64,000 nt of DNA from Megamerina dolium. Lineage: Eukaryota; Arthropoda; Insecta; Diptera; Megamerinidae. Location of the stretch: NCBI GenBank assembly GCA_963854835.1, contig OY978526.1:68978418-69042417 (forward strand). Direction: 5' to 3'. Below are positions 44,418 through 54,975 of this stretch, in pieces. A model generated the notes under the pieces. That model was not told the origin of the DNA, did not search any database, and saw nothing but the letters and a program-made list of their open reading frames with translations. Made by a program: the position numbers and the translations under genes. The stretch's first letter is position 1; each line of letters starts with the position of its first letter.

Positions 44418-45456
44418 ATTTGTTACTCGAGAGTTGGCGTCGATACATTCATCTGACCGACTATTTAATTATTTTAAAATTTAACAATTTAACAGTAGTA
44501 ATTATTACGTATTATAATTTATTACTAGTTGGTTACTATAATTAGTGTATTTAATTTTTTATATGTTTTGTCTTATGGATTGTGTATACGCCAGAAAATT
44601 ACGTTGCGCGCACTGTCTGGTGGATTTGGTGCCACCTTTATTACAAACGAATGCAACTCTGACTTGATCAGTCAGCTGTCGATTCGTTTGTTCTTGTTCT
44701 TCTAATTACTTACTTGATTTTTCCCGACACGAACAGTTCGCGCATTTTTTGTTCATTTTATATATCTCGATTATATGCCTAAAAATATTAAATTCGGTGT
44801 AATAATAAATTAATGACGTTCATATTTATCTCGAATATTTTTTCTTGTAATAAATAAAATACATAAAAAAGAAACAATCGATTTGTGGTTTTCGTGCTTT
44901 TCTCTTCCGTCTCAATACGGAATTTCTCTCGATAACGAAATGATTGAAATAAATCAAAAATTGATTTAAACATTTACTTTTAGCAATGGTATTGGCCACA
45001 AACGAAAGGCTTAACAATTCTAAAGGTGATAAAAAGTGTGCTAATGTGAATTCAACAACAACCACAAGTATTACAACAACAATTAATGAAGAAGAACAAG
45101 TGGAAGAAAAAGCGACAACAACAAGATTTGTCATCAAGTAACAATACCAATAATCTGAAATTGGAAAATATGATGACGGAAAATGACGTTACCAGCACAA
45201 CATCAACAACAACAAAAACACCGGCAACAAGTAGATTTTTATTTATTATTATTTATTATTTTATTATTAAAGAACGGTTAATCAAAAAGCAACTTTAATT
45301 TATTACAAGGCAAGAAGCGGTCGGTGGTTGAAGTCGGAGAGGAAAAACAACATCAGTACAACACAAACAAGGTATGAGCCCACCGGCATCTCTCTCACAT
45401 ACACAGATTGGTTGAAAGAGTGTGGTGATAACTAAGGCGATGGTAAGTCATACGTA
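44418..45456 (+). other. Retroelement-like remnant inside the foldback region
   Basis: The stretch 44,985-45,140 encodes VLATNERLNNSKGDKKCANV followed by a Thr-rich run. A shifted frame (RQQQDLSSSNNTNNLKLENM) matches the gag-like block at 24,050-24,130. Preceding DNA at 44,560-44,800, with TTAAATTCGGTGTAATAATAA, could be LTR or 5' leader. No pol gene is present. Unclassified. Confidence 0.4.
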
Positions 45457-47107
45457 CAGTGGCTCACAGCTTATTTCGTACAGTGTATATATTTTTATGT
45501 ACATGGCTGTAACATCGAAACTAAAAAACTTATCAATAAGTTTTGAATGTAGATGTCTATGTATGTGTTTAGTAAACCTAATAAGAAAACGGGGAACCCC
45601 AAAAATTGTTCTTTTTGTCATGCAAGAGAGAAAAACTATTGATCAGCTGATTTTCAGCTCACATCTTATTTCGTACACAAACTTCAATGTAAGTAAGTTT
45701 CATTCTGCCGCGCAGTTACAAAGTTTTTTTGAATTGTATGAGTTTTTGGACCTTTTTAACTATTATAACAATTTTTATTATTATTATTTTAAATAGTTAA
45801 AGTGCTGTAAATTAAACATTTAGCGTTATGGGTCGTCGTACAACGATGGAACAGCGTAAACTGGTAATTAACCATTTTAGGAAAGGTCAGAGTGTGCGAA
45901 AAATTGCTGAAATGACAAATTTAAGTGCCTCAACTGTCCAATACATCATTCAACGCTTCGTTCGCGAAAATCGGTTGGAGAACAAGGGCAGAGAAGCACC
46001 TAATAAGATTTTCAACGCTTCAGACGAGCGTTATATTGTACGAAAAATTAAGAAAAATCCAAAGTTATCCGCTCCGAAGTTGGCTGCAGAGGTTCAGCGT
46101 GAAATAGGAAAATCATCCAGTGCTGAAACTGTCCGACGTGTGCTGCGCAATCATGACTTGAACGGTCGAGTAGCCCGAAAGAAACCATTCATTTCGAAAA
46201 TGAATATACAACGCCGACTTGACTTCGCCAAAGAGCATATTATTAATACTCCTGCGTTCTGGAATACCGTTATTTTCGCGGATGAGTCTAAGTTTAATAT
46301 TTTTGGCTCGGACGGAATGTCATATGTTTGGCGTAAAGCGAATACCGAGCTAAACAAGGAGAACCTTAAGCCCACAGTGAAGCATGGTGGCGGTAGCGTG
46401 ATGGTTTGGGCCTGTATGTCAGCAGCCGGAGTAGGTGAATTGGTTTTTATTGAGGAAACAATGGACAAAATGAAGTACCTCGAGATTCTGAAAAACAATT
46501 TACTTCAAAGTGCAGACAAACTGGGTTTGCGGGAAGAATTTCGGTACTACCAAGATAATGACCCAAAACATAAATCTGGGATTGTGCAATCTTGGCTTAT
46601 TTGGAACTGCCCACACTTGATGTCTCCACCACCACAGTCACCTGACATGAATGTGATTGAAAATCTTTGGTCTATTTTGGACAATAAAATAAGAACACAC
46701 AAGATTTCTAATAAGCAAGACCTAAAGAAGGTACTGATGGAAGAATGGAAAAAAATCACACCAGACATCACTCAAAAATTGGTGGATTCAATGCCAAATA
46801 GACTCCAGGCTGTCATTAACGCTAAGGGATGTCAACTAAATATTAAAATCAACTTACTTTGTTTTTAGTTTGAACTTAAAGAGACTGTACGAAATAAGCT
46901 GTGACATGAATTTTCCTATTTTTTTCTTATTTTATTTTTTTATAGTGTCAAACACTAAAATTTTGAAAAAGTAAATTTTGGAAAATAAAAAACAAACCTT
47001 CCTTTCTAAAATGGCATTTATATTTTGTTCAAATTTTTGCTATATTAGGAATTACGACTGCAGCAATTTTTAAACTGTCACTGTACGAAATAAGCTGGGA
47101 GCCACTG
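45457..47107 (+). mobile_element. Tc1-like DD34E transposon with IR/DR ends (1,651 bp)
   Basis: Flanked by TA on both sides. The outer repeat CAGTGGCTCACAGCTTATTT at 45,457 is mirrored by the complement ending at 47,107. A second, inner copy of the repeat core (GCTCACATCTTATTTCGTAC) lies at 45,657, and its mirror lies at 46,884-46,908. Each end therefore has two direct repeats about 200-225 bp apart, the IR/DR arrangement known from Sleeping Beauty- and Minos/S-type elements. It has a complete transposase ORF and length typical of autonomous Tc1 elements. It sits between the arms of a foldback-like repeat. Confidence 0.92.
45828..46868 (+). CDS. Tc1-family DD34E transposase (intact)
   Basis: 346 aa, ATG at 45,828, no introns or internal stops. 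N-terminal paired-like DNA-binding region: a first helix-turn-helix about 7-45 (RKGQSVRKIAEMTNLSASTVQYI) and a second about 66-110 (SAPKLAAEVQREIG...AETVRRVLRNH), followed by the basic linker LNGRVARKKPF. Catalytic triad D152 (FADESKF), D243 (YYQDNDPKH) and E278 (NVIENLW), with 34 residues between the last two. The GGGSVMVW motif is at about 187-194. The enzyme would bind the element's repeats and cut and paste it at TA sites in the nucleus. All key residues are present, so the copy may be active. The best reading is a transposon gene, not a domesticated gene, because the ends are intact. Confidence 0.93.
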   Translation: MGRRTTMEQRKLVINHFRKGQSVRKIAEMTNLSASTVQYIIQRFVRENRLENKGREAPNKIFNASDERYIVRKIKKNPKLSAPKLAAEVQREIGKSSSAETVRRVLRNHDLNGRVARKKPFISKMNIQRRLDFAKEHIINTPAFWNTVIFADESKFNIFGSDGMSYVWRKANTELNKENLKPTVKHGGGSVMVWACMSAAGVGELVFIEETMDKMKYLEILKNNLLQSADKLGLREEFRYYQDNDPKHKSGIVQSWLIWNCPHLMSPPPQSPDMNVIENLWSILDNKIRTHKISNKQDLKKVLMEEWKKITPDITQKLVDSMPNRLQAVINAKGCQLNIKINLLCF

Positions 47108-47200
47108 TATATTGTATATATTTTATTTTTTACTGATTCATCACCGCTGAACCAAACAAAAAGACATTGTATTCATAGAACACGATATGGTATTTTTCTT

Positions 47201-47290
47201 GTTAATTATATTTACGCCTCTTTCTTCGCCGTCAATTATATTTACACGTCTTTCTTCGCTATCAATTCTTGAGCTAACATCTTTCTTCAA
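47201..47290. mobile_element. Foldback-like element, long copy, right arm
   Basis: Three inverted units read CTCTTTCTTCGCCGTCAATT, CGTCTTTCTTCGCTATCAATT and CATCTTTCTTC at about 47,218, 47,247 and 47,278. Their unit length is about 30 bp. The DNA to the right (ACGACGATATAGT.TGGGTT) matches the right flank of the short copy, so both derive from one insertion in duplicated DNA. Confidence 0.5.
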
Positions 47291-47337
47291 ATTCAACGAC
47301 GATATAGTCTGGGTTCATTTTTACCTGTTATATTAGC

Positions 47338-47440
47338 GCGTCTAATTCGAACCAGTTTCAAAAATGACCGATAAACTCAATGCCTTGTTCATACTGATCG
47401 AGTAGCTTGACCAATTAGCATATTCATTGATGGTATAAAT
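47338..47440 (-). pseudogene. Type I receptor C-terminal relic of module 2
   Basis: The minus strand gives SMNMLIGQATRSV, a stop, then YRSFLKLVRIRRANITG, which is the receptor region SMN.LIGQATQSGL...LVRIGRANITD with in-frame stops. It corresponds to 24,540-24,600 in module 1, where part has been deleted. Confidence 0.7.
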
Positions 47441-47670
47441 TCATGACAAAGATGGAACACTCCCTTCCACTTATTGCTACTTCAGATTTACATAAACAAT
47501 CAACAACCAATTTGCAATTAATTTAATAATTCTAAAAACTTGTGACTTAGCAGTCTATATTTATCCTTCAAGGATCTAATATGTGAAATTCTCGTTCGAA
47601 AAATTACAAATCTATGGTCAGATTCTAAATTGTTGTCCTATGCAATTCAAAAACTATACTCTAAGCACAT

Positions 47671-49449
47671 CTATAATTTATTCAAATAGTACCATGCAAG
47701 CTCACAGATAAAACACAATAAAGCAATAGCATTTGCAACAATATATAGCATCCAAAGAACGTATAAATCTTCTGGTTTAGCAGATGTATATATAGGTGCC
47801 ACACTCAAATCCTTCGTAGACATGTGTCCTGCCTCAATCATGTAACGTGCTGATGACTTAAGCCAGAAACTCATGAGGCCAGCGGCATATGCTTCATTGA
47901 TAAAATGATTCAAAACTTCACGATATATGGAATTTTCATTGATCATAAGATTAAAATAGATCATATCGATAAAACAGATATCACTTAAACGAAATAGACG
48001 ACGTGCAAAAGATTTCTGTTGCTCTTCGTACACATTCCAGCGATCGTTCGGTACTGTAAATGCCATTGTGGTATTCAAAGTATTACGTATCTCTGTCAAC
48101 ACTTTGAGCTCCGATGTGGTATTGAAAACATTTCGATAATTCTCAAATATATATTTCGATATTTTTCTCATTTCAGACTGAACAGTTAATATTTTCAACG
48201 ATGTACGATTCAGCTGATCAATGTTAGAGATGAAATTTGATAGTGGTGGTTCTATTATGAATGCTGCCAAGAATGCGCTAAAAATATTAGAGTAAAAAAA
48301 ACGACTAAAAATGAGCAGCACAATGACGAATGCCAATGAGGAACTCGCTCCGATCGGATATGGAAACGGATGACCAAGTACACCACGATAGCTGTCACCT
48401 AATATTTTGAAGCAAGTACTTGAATGTACGGGTTTCAATATTGACAATGCGCATAATATCAAGAAGGCAAACATCAATTTCAATCCAATAGCTATCAATG
48501 ACAATGGGGAAATCAATAGAGCAAAGAGTATTTCATTTTTCGATATCTCTCGTTCCATCGGCAACATAACCTGCCAGCTCAATAAATGTATTGGATATGA
48601 AACTTCTGTGAAATTTTGAAAATAGAATGAACCTGTTACACTTGATGGTATATCTAAGGTTCCATTTCGTGTAAAATTCATCATATCGCTAAAGTGTCTT
48701 ATTCGCAGCTTCTCTGGAAATGGTATTATCAAGTTACCATTTATTTTCTGAGCTAATGTTTTTATCAGCAAGTATACATATCCGATGACCTGTGTTCTGT
48801 TATGTGAATCTTCATACACCACACTACGTGGTTCTGTATTATCAGGTAATGTTGTAATATTGTATCCTTTTATATCTCTTAAACGATTGGGATACATTTC
48901 GCGTGTTCCATATTTCCATTTTTCCATAAGGAATTTAGGAAATTTATTGTAGCTGTAACAATCTTGTGTTGCTTGAATATCTCCAAAGATGAGAACAACA
49001 TTAAGCATTTGATTTTTTTCCAAAAATTTAAAAATATTTTCCAACTTCCAGTATGGAATTTCCCTTGCGATTTTAGTATGTACAATTAGCACTCTTGCAA
49101 ATCGCATATGTTGTAAGCTTTTTGATAGCATCGATAATATTTCCAAATCGGTAGTGTTGTCTAAACAAACGACCGCTAAAAGTTGCTGATTAAAATAACG
49201 TCGCACATAGACTGTGTGATTTTGAGTGAGCAAAATTTGAGGAATTTTCTCATTGCCTCTCAAGTGGTTACATTGAATGTATAAGATAGTCTCATACAAT
49301 TTCTCGGCATAAATTGCTTCTAATATATTCACATGACTATCATCACTTCGAACTTCATTCTTTTCTTCTTCGAGAATTTTTAGTGTTTTCACAATTAATA
49401 GTGAATTCTTGAAAATTAAGAGAAATATTACTAACTGTAATATTCTCAT
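47671..49449 (-). CDS. Divergent ionotropic receptor, type II, copy B (intact)
   Basis: 592 aa, ATG at 49,447-49,449, same architecture as copy A: signal-like N-terminus, S1 lobe, TM1 about 308-336, pore YRGVLGHPFPYP, TM2 about 370-398, S2 lobe, TM3 about 563-587. Compared with copy A there are 18 residue changes, for example L16S, K29E, A205T, V366I, E367G, R369S and G383R. Only two fall in the first 200 residues, and about 520 bp of coding DNA there is base-identical. Four changes cluster at the pore/TM2 border (366-383), where they could alter gating or ion flow. The flanks are duplicated too (to 47,385 on the left and 49,771 on the right). Confidence 0.9.
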   Translation of the reverse strand: MRILQLVIFLLIFKNSLLIVKTLKILEEEKNEVRSDDSHVNILEAIYAEKLYETILYIQCNHLRGNEKIPQILLTQNHTVYVRRYFNQQLLAVVCLDNTTDLEILSMLSKSLQHMRFARVLIVHTKIAREIPYWKLENIFKFLEKNQMLNVVLIFGDIQATQDCYSYNKFPKFLMEKWKYGTREMYPNRLRDIKGYNITTLPDNTEPRSVVYEDSHNRTQVIGYVYLLIKTLAQKINGNLIIPFPEKLRIRHFSDMMNFTRNGTLDIPSSVTGSFYFQNFTEVSYPIHLLSWQVMLPMEREISKNEILFALLISPLSLIAIGLKLMFAFLILCALSILKPVHSSTCFKILGDSYRGVLGHPFPYPIGASSSLAFVIVLLIFSRFFYSNIFSAFLAAFIIEPPLSNFISNIDQLNRTSLKILTVQSEMRKISKYIFENYRNVFNTTSELKVLTEIRNTLNTTMAFTVPNDRWNVYEEQQKSFARRLFRLSDICFIDMIYFNLMINENSIYREVLNHFINEAYAAGLMSFWLKSSARYMIEAGHMSTKDLSVAPIYTSAKPEDLYVLWMLYIVANAIALLCFICELAWYYLNKL

Positions 49450-50320
49450 CCTGAGTTTTGCAAGTACTAAGCATTGATTTACAAATTTTTCATTCTAATG
49501 CAGGTTCATATATTTTGTAGCTTTAGTCAATAACAATTATTCTGAGTGCTATTTTATTGTATTTTTCTCTTGGGTCTCATATGATATATAATAAAAACAT
49601 ATGGACCGCAAAACTGTATCCAGGACATAGTGGCATTGAGTAAAGTAAATTATACTAATAAACTTAAAAACACTCATGCACACTTAATATAGACTAACCA
49701 TTATTAAATAAGCAGAAATTGGAATATTGGTCAACGATTTCGATAATAAATGCTTCCGGGCGAGTTTAACCCATTTTGAACAGGTACCAGAACAGGTTGA
49801 GATTTTTGTTTTATTTTTGGAGCAATTAAACATATGCGGTTCAAGATCATTACAATATAAAAAAAAAATCTATATTTTCGCCCATGTACGAAAAATCGTA
49901 CGCTGGTCCGTTTATAAGAGAAATTAATTGTACTGGGAAAAATCATGTATTTTAATGAAAGGGAAATGTATTTATAAAAATATCTCAAATCGAATAGTAC
50001 AAAGAAAAAAAAATATACGTCTTGGTGACTCGGATCCAAACCAATTTGTTTATTAAATATATGATACAAGTACCATTCCGACGAACAAAAGCAGCACAAT
50101 TTGTACCTAAATGTTATAGGTTTGCCTCGTATATACATTTTGCATTAAAAACTGCAAACTTGCTAAAGTGTCTGTTGAGCAAGTTAAAATATGGACGTAG
50201 TTTTGCAAATTTCAATGTCAAAACGTCAATACGATATTAACCCTTCAAAGCCAACTTCGTTTTTCTCAAATGGTACTTGTGATGAATTATGAAATTAAGA
50301 AATTTATCATCATGTTATCT
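49450..50320. other. Upstream flank of type II copy B and spacer
   Basis: 49,450-49,771 duplicates 26,598-26,936 (type II promoter side). Beyond 49,775 the sequence differs from module 1 until TTAACCCTTCAAAGCCAAC at 50,239, which matches 28,863. Overlapping frames at 49.73-50.24 kb on both strands resemble nothing known. Confidence 0.5.
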
Positions 50321-50702
50321 TCTTCGACAATCAACTGGCTGATAAAATGTATATGAAGACGATTGTAGAATTTTGTTCAAATAATCCGGCGATAAATGTG
50401 ATTCTATTAACACCCTCTTTTAGTAAGCTAAACAATTCTCTAGACTTAGACTTTTTCCCACTACTGAGCTGACAGTGTAAGAAATCAATTCAAATTTATC
50501 TTTGATCACACACGAAATATGTATGGTCATCCGATAAAGTTTAAGCAGATGAAATGCCACCATGTGTTTATATAGTAACAGAAACATACGAGGATACATT
50601 AAGCAGTGGCGAATCGGCGACTTTACTAGTAAAGTTTGCACGAAAACATAATGCTGCGCTAATATATCCCTTACGTGAATTTTTACAGATATTTATATAT
50701 AA

Positions 50703-51085
50703 CCCTTGTGGCGTCACTTTTCCTGAGCTTTGTCTCAGAGTTCTTTTAAAAGCCTTTTCATGACAAATTGATACTGCCGGAAGAATTGCCAATTACTTGC
50801 CGACAGGTGAACACCGTTCGAAAGAAAAAATGTTTTCGATATTAAAGACGTCACGGTCGGGGATTGAACCCAGAACCTACGGATCAGGAGGCCAACGCAC
50901 TAACCACTTAGCCACGGCCCCCACAGACAAAACTCCGAAAAAGTGATGTCGCAATAGTTCTGCCGTTCGGAACCGGCTAAAATAAGCTTCTAATACTGTT
51001 TAAAATTTAACACGCACGACAATAATGGAAGAGAAATTCGGCCAAAGAGCACTTCGGAGCTTTAAGTGTCATATATTTATTTTTT
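50703..51085. mobile_element. SINE with inverted head (or two head-to-head SINEs)
   Basis: 50,703-50,927 is a minus-strand SINE from its head (box A GGCTAAGTGGTTAGTG, box B GGGTTCAATCCC) to the GACAAAGCTCAGGAAAAG part. Directly adjoining, 50,928-51,085 is plus-strand, starting again at ACAAAACTCCGAAAAAGTG and continuing to the T-rich tail. The two halves overlap by about 35 bp of the consensus and point away from each other. Confidence 0.75.
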
Positions 51086-51351
51086 TTATTATAATAAGGG
51101 ACCATGTCGCTAGGATGATTGGTAATGGTACCTTCGATACAATACAACATCGTGCCTAAAGGAAACCACAAACTATTTACTATTTTTAGCGGTCACATTT
51201 ATTAAACAATAGCAATTATAAAGAATACTTAAATTTGTATATTGTCTTAAAATATATATTTTTTGAAATATAGTAATATGTTTAATATAATAGTTTTAAT
51301 TTAATATATATTTGTTAGTGTTCAGTTCATTGTAAATAATTATAAGGTACA

Positions 51352-52045
51352 TCACATAATATTTTTCACACTGTATGGTGTGTATAAGTTCTCCGATAGT
51401 TTGCAATCCAGTCCAATTTCTGATCTAAGCCATGATAATTGTTTTCGCCCTACGCCTCGCCTGCCCTCTATACGACCTTCCAGTATTAGTTGCAATAATT
51501 CGTATTTTGGCACACGTACGATGTGTCCTAAGTATGCCATTTTCCTTCTTTTTATCGTTCTCAGCAGTTCTCTTTCTTGACCCATTCCTCTAAGTACCTC
51601 CATATTGATGATTCTGCCGGTCCAAGGTATTTTTAATAAGCGGCGAAAACACAACATCTCAAAGGCCTCTAGTTTGTTCATGGCAGAGATTTTCAGTGTC
51701 CATGTCCAGTGTCCATATAGTAAGACTGACCATACGGGAAGCGGGTTTACATTTTGTTTTCTGCTGACTAACATAAGATTTGTCTTTTTAATGTTTATAA
51801 GTATATCACAGGATTTGCTCGCATCCACCACAGCTGTTACAAGCGTTTGTAAATCATCCGCGTATCGTATATTGTCAATGTACTGACAGTTTATTTTTAT
51901 TCCTATCTTGATATTGTTACTAAACGCTTCCGCAAATATCTATTCTGAATATATATTAAAGAGTGGCGGGGACCGGATACACCCCTGTCTAATTCCCCTG
52001 TTAATGCGAATCTGGTCAATTACCATGTCTCCGAAGCGAACACTA
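51352..52045 (-). mobile_element. RTE-like LINE fragment (RT C-terminus)
   Basis: The minus strand encodes LEAFEMLCFRRLLKIPWTGRI, EVLRGMGQERELLRTIKRRKMAYLGHIVR, LLQLILEGRIEGRRGVGRKQLSWL: the standard C-terminal region of RTE-like LINEs. Upstream frames (51,830-52,040) hold RT fragments broken by frameshifts. It is inserted in the module 2 receptor relic. Confidence 0.75.
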
Positions 52046-52392
52046 GCACACCCTACAGGACAAGAAAATACCATTACTATTGATATAAATTTTGTCATCA
52101 GGGTTTTGCTTGAATAGGGTTGTAATTCTTATTATAATCCTGTAGTGCTCAACAAATCCATATTAACTAGAACCCTTTCCCTATCCCTTTTTCATATACA
52201 CAAATCACAACTTCTGCATCGAATTTCATGTTCTATTGTCCAATTTTGTATAATAAATTAAATTGCGCACATATCAAATGTAAAGCCAAACCAAAGCCAT
52301 AGGACAAGAATTTTTTATTGCAATTGCTTTATTATAAATTTAACATTAAAATACTTAGTGAGTGCAGGATTTTCCCAAATTTTAATACCATT

Positions 52393-54433
52393 TTATTTCA
52401 TTTCATATCGATTATACCGTAGTAACTCCAATGCAAAAACACAGAATGATAAACCGATGGAAATGCCATAAATTATCAATACCAAAAATATATCTGAAAT
52501 ATTGAGAGACCTGAATTTTGTGAGATCACTTTTATCTACTATATTCACACGTCCAATTTGTACAAGTTCCAAAAATGATCGACTCATCCAATGCCTTATC
52601 AATCCCGATTGTGTAGCTTGACCAATTAGTATATTCATCGATGGTAGAAATATTGAATTATGTTGGAATGGCATAAAACACGGCATATTTCTGCTAGTAC
52701 AATATTTGGTTAAGCTGACTAATGGCTTGCGATAGAATTTCTGTATTTCCTCATAGTAAGCCCAAGTCGAGGATGCTACTGAGAATCCATATCGCTCATT
52801 TGCTGCAAGACCGGCATAAGTCAAAAAAATCGATTTTCCATAAAACGCGTTAGAAGTTTTCAACTGACTCCAACCGTACACGGAAAACACGGAAAAAATT
52901 CTCTTCTCAAGCGGAGCATATAAGAGGTATTGATATGAATTTTTCACTCAACATGAAGTATGATATAACGAACAATTCTGCAGCATTAACTCAAAAATCA
53001 CGTTTTTTGATTTATGCCGGTCTTGCAGCAAATGAGCGATATGGTGTATCAAAAGAGTCGCGCATTCGAAAAAATTCCTCATATGTGTCCACCGTCGAGA
53101 TGAGTTTGATAAATTCACTTTCGACTGTGGTTCTTATTATATCCACTTCCTCAGGATGCATTTTAATTCGAATTCCCGAATGTCTCATATCGTCAAGTGT
53201 TTCCAAACGCAAAGTTTTCGGCGGTTCTGTGACAAAAGTTTGCAAATAAGCAACGTACGATGTATTAAAAATCATACCGGCAACAGAGATAATCATATAA
53301 ATAGTACTTCGAATACCAGTAAATTGACCTTTCATTACAAAAGGTTGACCCAAGAAAGCATTCAATAGATTATAATTAACTACAAAATTACTCCAATGAA
53401 TTACTTTCTGTCCACGAGCATAGAATGCCAATGATATTGTGAACGATGCTGCCAAAAGGGCTACAAATACGAGTAACAGAGTAATATAATCGTATATGAT
53501 GACATAAAATAGATAGCTAGGTTTGTCCTTGGGCGCTGGCACCATAATACACCAATTCATTAGCTCATTTGGATTACTGTAGCTTACATCGTTTCCAAAA
53601 GTCATATCAAGTGATGTCGCTGATGTATCAAATGTACCATTTTCTATCATTCTAGTAGTATCTTGTCTTGGCATGATCGAGTGCAAAAGATCTCGTCGAG
53701 GATATGTTAGCGTAGCATTATGCTTTCGAGCATACTCTACTATTTGATTTGCAGTATATCCGCTTATTGTTAAGCTTTCGACAGATTCTTTTAATATATA
53801 AGCACGTACTGGTAATTCAATTGCTCTAACTTTAATCGGATGTCCATACATATTACGTGTATGATCAGGAAAGAGAGATGTTACATTTGATGTGATTTGT
53901 CCGACTTTCAGCTCTGTATTTGGAAAAAGTTTAAGTGTATAGTATTGCTTTGTCTCTAACACATCGGGTGTTATGAAAATGATATTCATTGCATGATTGC
54001 TTGTGCAATATTTTATCATCTTTTCCATGTACATTTCATCTATTTGTGGTGTGTCCAACAGAAGGATTTGACGACTTTGTCGATTTTTATATAAATTTTT
54101 CCATAATTTTTGCAACAACTTACGATCATTCTCTTCATTGAAGGTCAATTTCACAACTACTAATAATTTTGTATTATAATATTCTCCAAGTGAACATAAA
54201 TTTTGCTGTTCTTGACTCAATACTAATACAGGTATTCCATCATTTATTTGACTTGGTTTTTTGAGCAATAAATCCGTATTGACGGCATCACTGGATGTTG
54301 TTATACCGTTGCTCATATATATTATGGAGTTGTAGTTTTGATCTTTTAAACTTACATCGCAGATATAATTGAGCATTGAACTCAACTGATTTTCAAGCAA
54401 TACTACTTGAACGAAAGTCAAAAGAACTTGCAT
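52393..54433 (-). pseudogene. Type I ionotropic receptor of module 2, split by a MITE
   Basis: ATG near 54,433 (MQVLLTFVQVV; coordinate good to one base). The first ~473 codons run open through S1, TM1, pore (NLLNAFLGQPFVM), TM2 and part of S2 to RDSFDTPY. There a 246-bp MITE intervenes and adds RSFAARPA and a stop at 53,012. Beyond the MITE the frame resumes at GFSVASSTWAYYEEIQ and continues to the normal end RYEMK at 52,393. No other lesion is visible, so the insertion alone disables the gene and is probably recent. The stop codon overlaps an AATAAA. It is very similar to the module 1 and 3 receptors. Confidence 0.92.
52793..53038. mobile_element. 246-bp MITE inside a receptor ORF
   Basis: Inverted ends of 36 bp with one mismatch begin CGCTCATTTGCTGCAAGACC at 52,793, mirrored to 53,038. 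Flanking ATAT occurs on both sides (52,789-52,792 and 53,039-53,042); the uninterrupted paralogues read ccATATgg. This could be a 4-bp ATAT duplication, or a TA duplication with the ends extended by one base. The interior has no coding capacity. No other copy is in the window. Family not identified. Confidence 0.92.
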
Positions 54434-54439
54434 GTTCAC

Positions 54440-54975
54440 GCAGAGGTTAAATCAGAACTAACTAAATGCGATTACTAAAGTTTCAGAATATCCAGTCGTG
54501 CATACAACTACTAATTTTTAAATATGACGAAATGAAGGTTACGCAAGTGGGCATTATGGGACTGCTACAAATTAAACCTATCTTGGTAATAATAAAATGA
54601 AAAAGTAATTTTACAAAAAGCATCAAGTAATAAAAATAATTTAGAAATTTGCTCCATAAATCAGATGTTGTGTAAATACGAGCTTTTCTTCAATATAAAA
54701 ATAATTCTCGCAATATGAGTAGTAAGGAGATTTTTAGAAAAATTATACTTTTCATATTCCAAATATTCATATTTTAAAGTTTAGAACCAGTCTAATATAT
54801 TGCTCTGTTATAGTTTTTAAATTTTATTGTTCCATTCGGAATTGTTTATCTTTGCATATAGAATAGGTGGTGTAGGTGGTATATTACGAAAGTCAATTAT
54901 TTTGGGTTGATAATATTTTTTAAATCGATTTTTTCATTATATATTTTTCGTAAAGTAAAATAAATTATTATTTAG
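54440..54975 (-). promoter_or_regulatory. Upstream region of the module 2 receptor
   Basis: It is shared with module 3 (61,011-61,113 then 62,265-62,666) and in part with module 1 (34,143-34,699). This is the reference state without SINE or DD41D insertion: TTACGCAAGTGGG at 54,539 is the empty DD41D site and AACTAAATGCGATTA at 54,460 is the empty SINE site. Homology stops at 54,975, where a LINE begins. It probably contains the promoter; no core elements could be fixed. Confidence 0.55.

Larger units (their letters stand above)
50325..52130 (+). pseudogene. Type I receptor relic of module 2, interrupted twice
   Basis: The pieces are in order. LADKMYMKTIVEFCSNNPAINVILLTPS lies at 50,340-50,425. 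A frameshifted segment with HTRNMYGHPIK and PPCVYIVTETYEDTLSSG...KFARKHNAALIYPLREFLQ runs to 50,690. SINE material follows at 50,703-51,085. VARMIGNGTFDT is at about 51,108-51,145, then a LINE. The TPYRTRKYH-type scrap with its non-coding tail is at 52,050-52,130. It corresponds to the plus-strand relic of module 1 (29.16-29.69 kb) but retains different segments. Non-functional. Confidence 0.75.

Noticed and set aside
45422..45796. A 124-codon gene left of the Tc1 transposase
   Set aside because: It lies in the transposon's terminal repeat region, spans both direct repeats and has no family resemblance.
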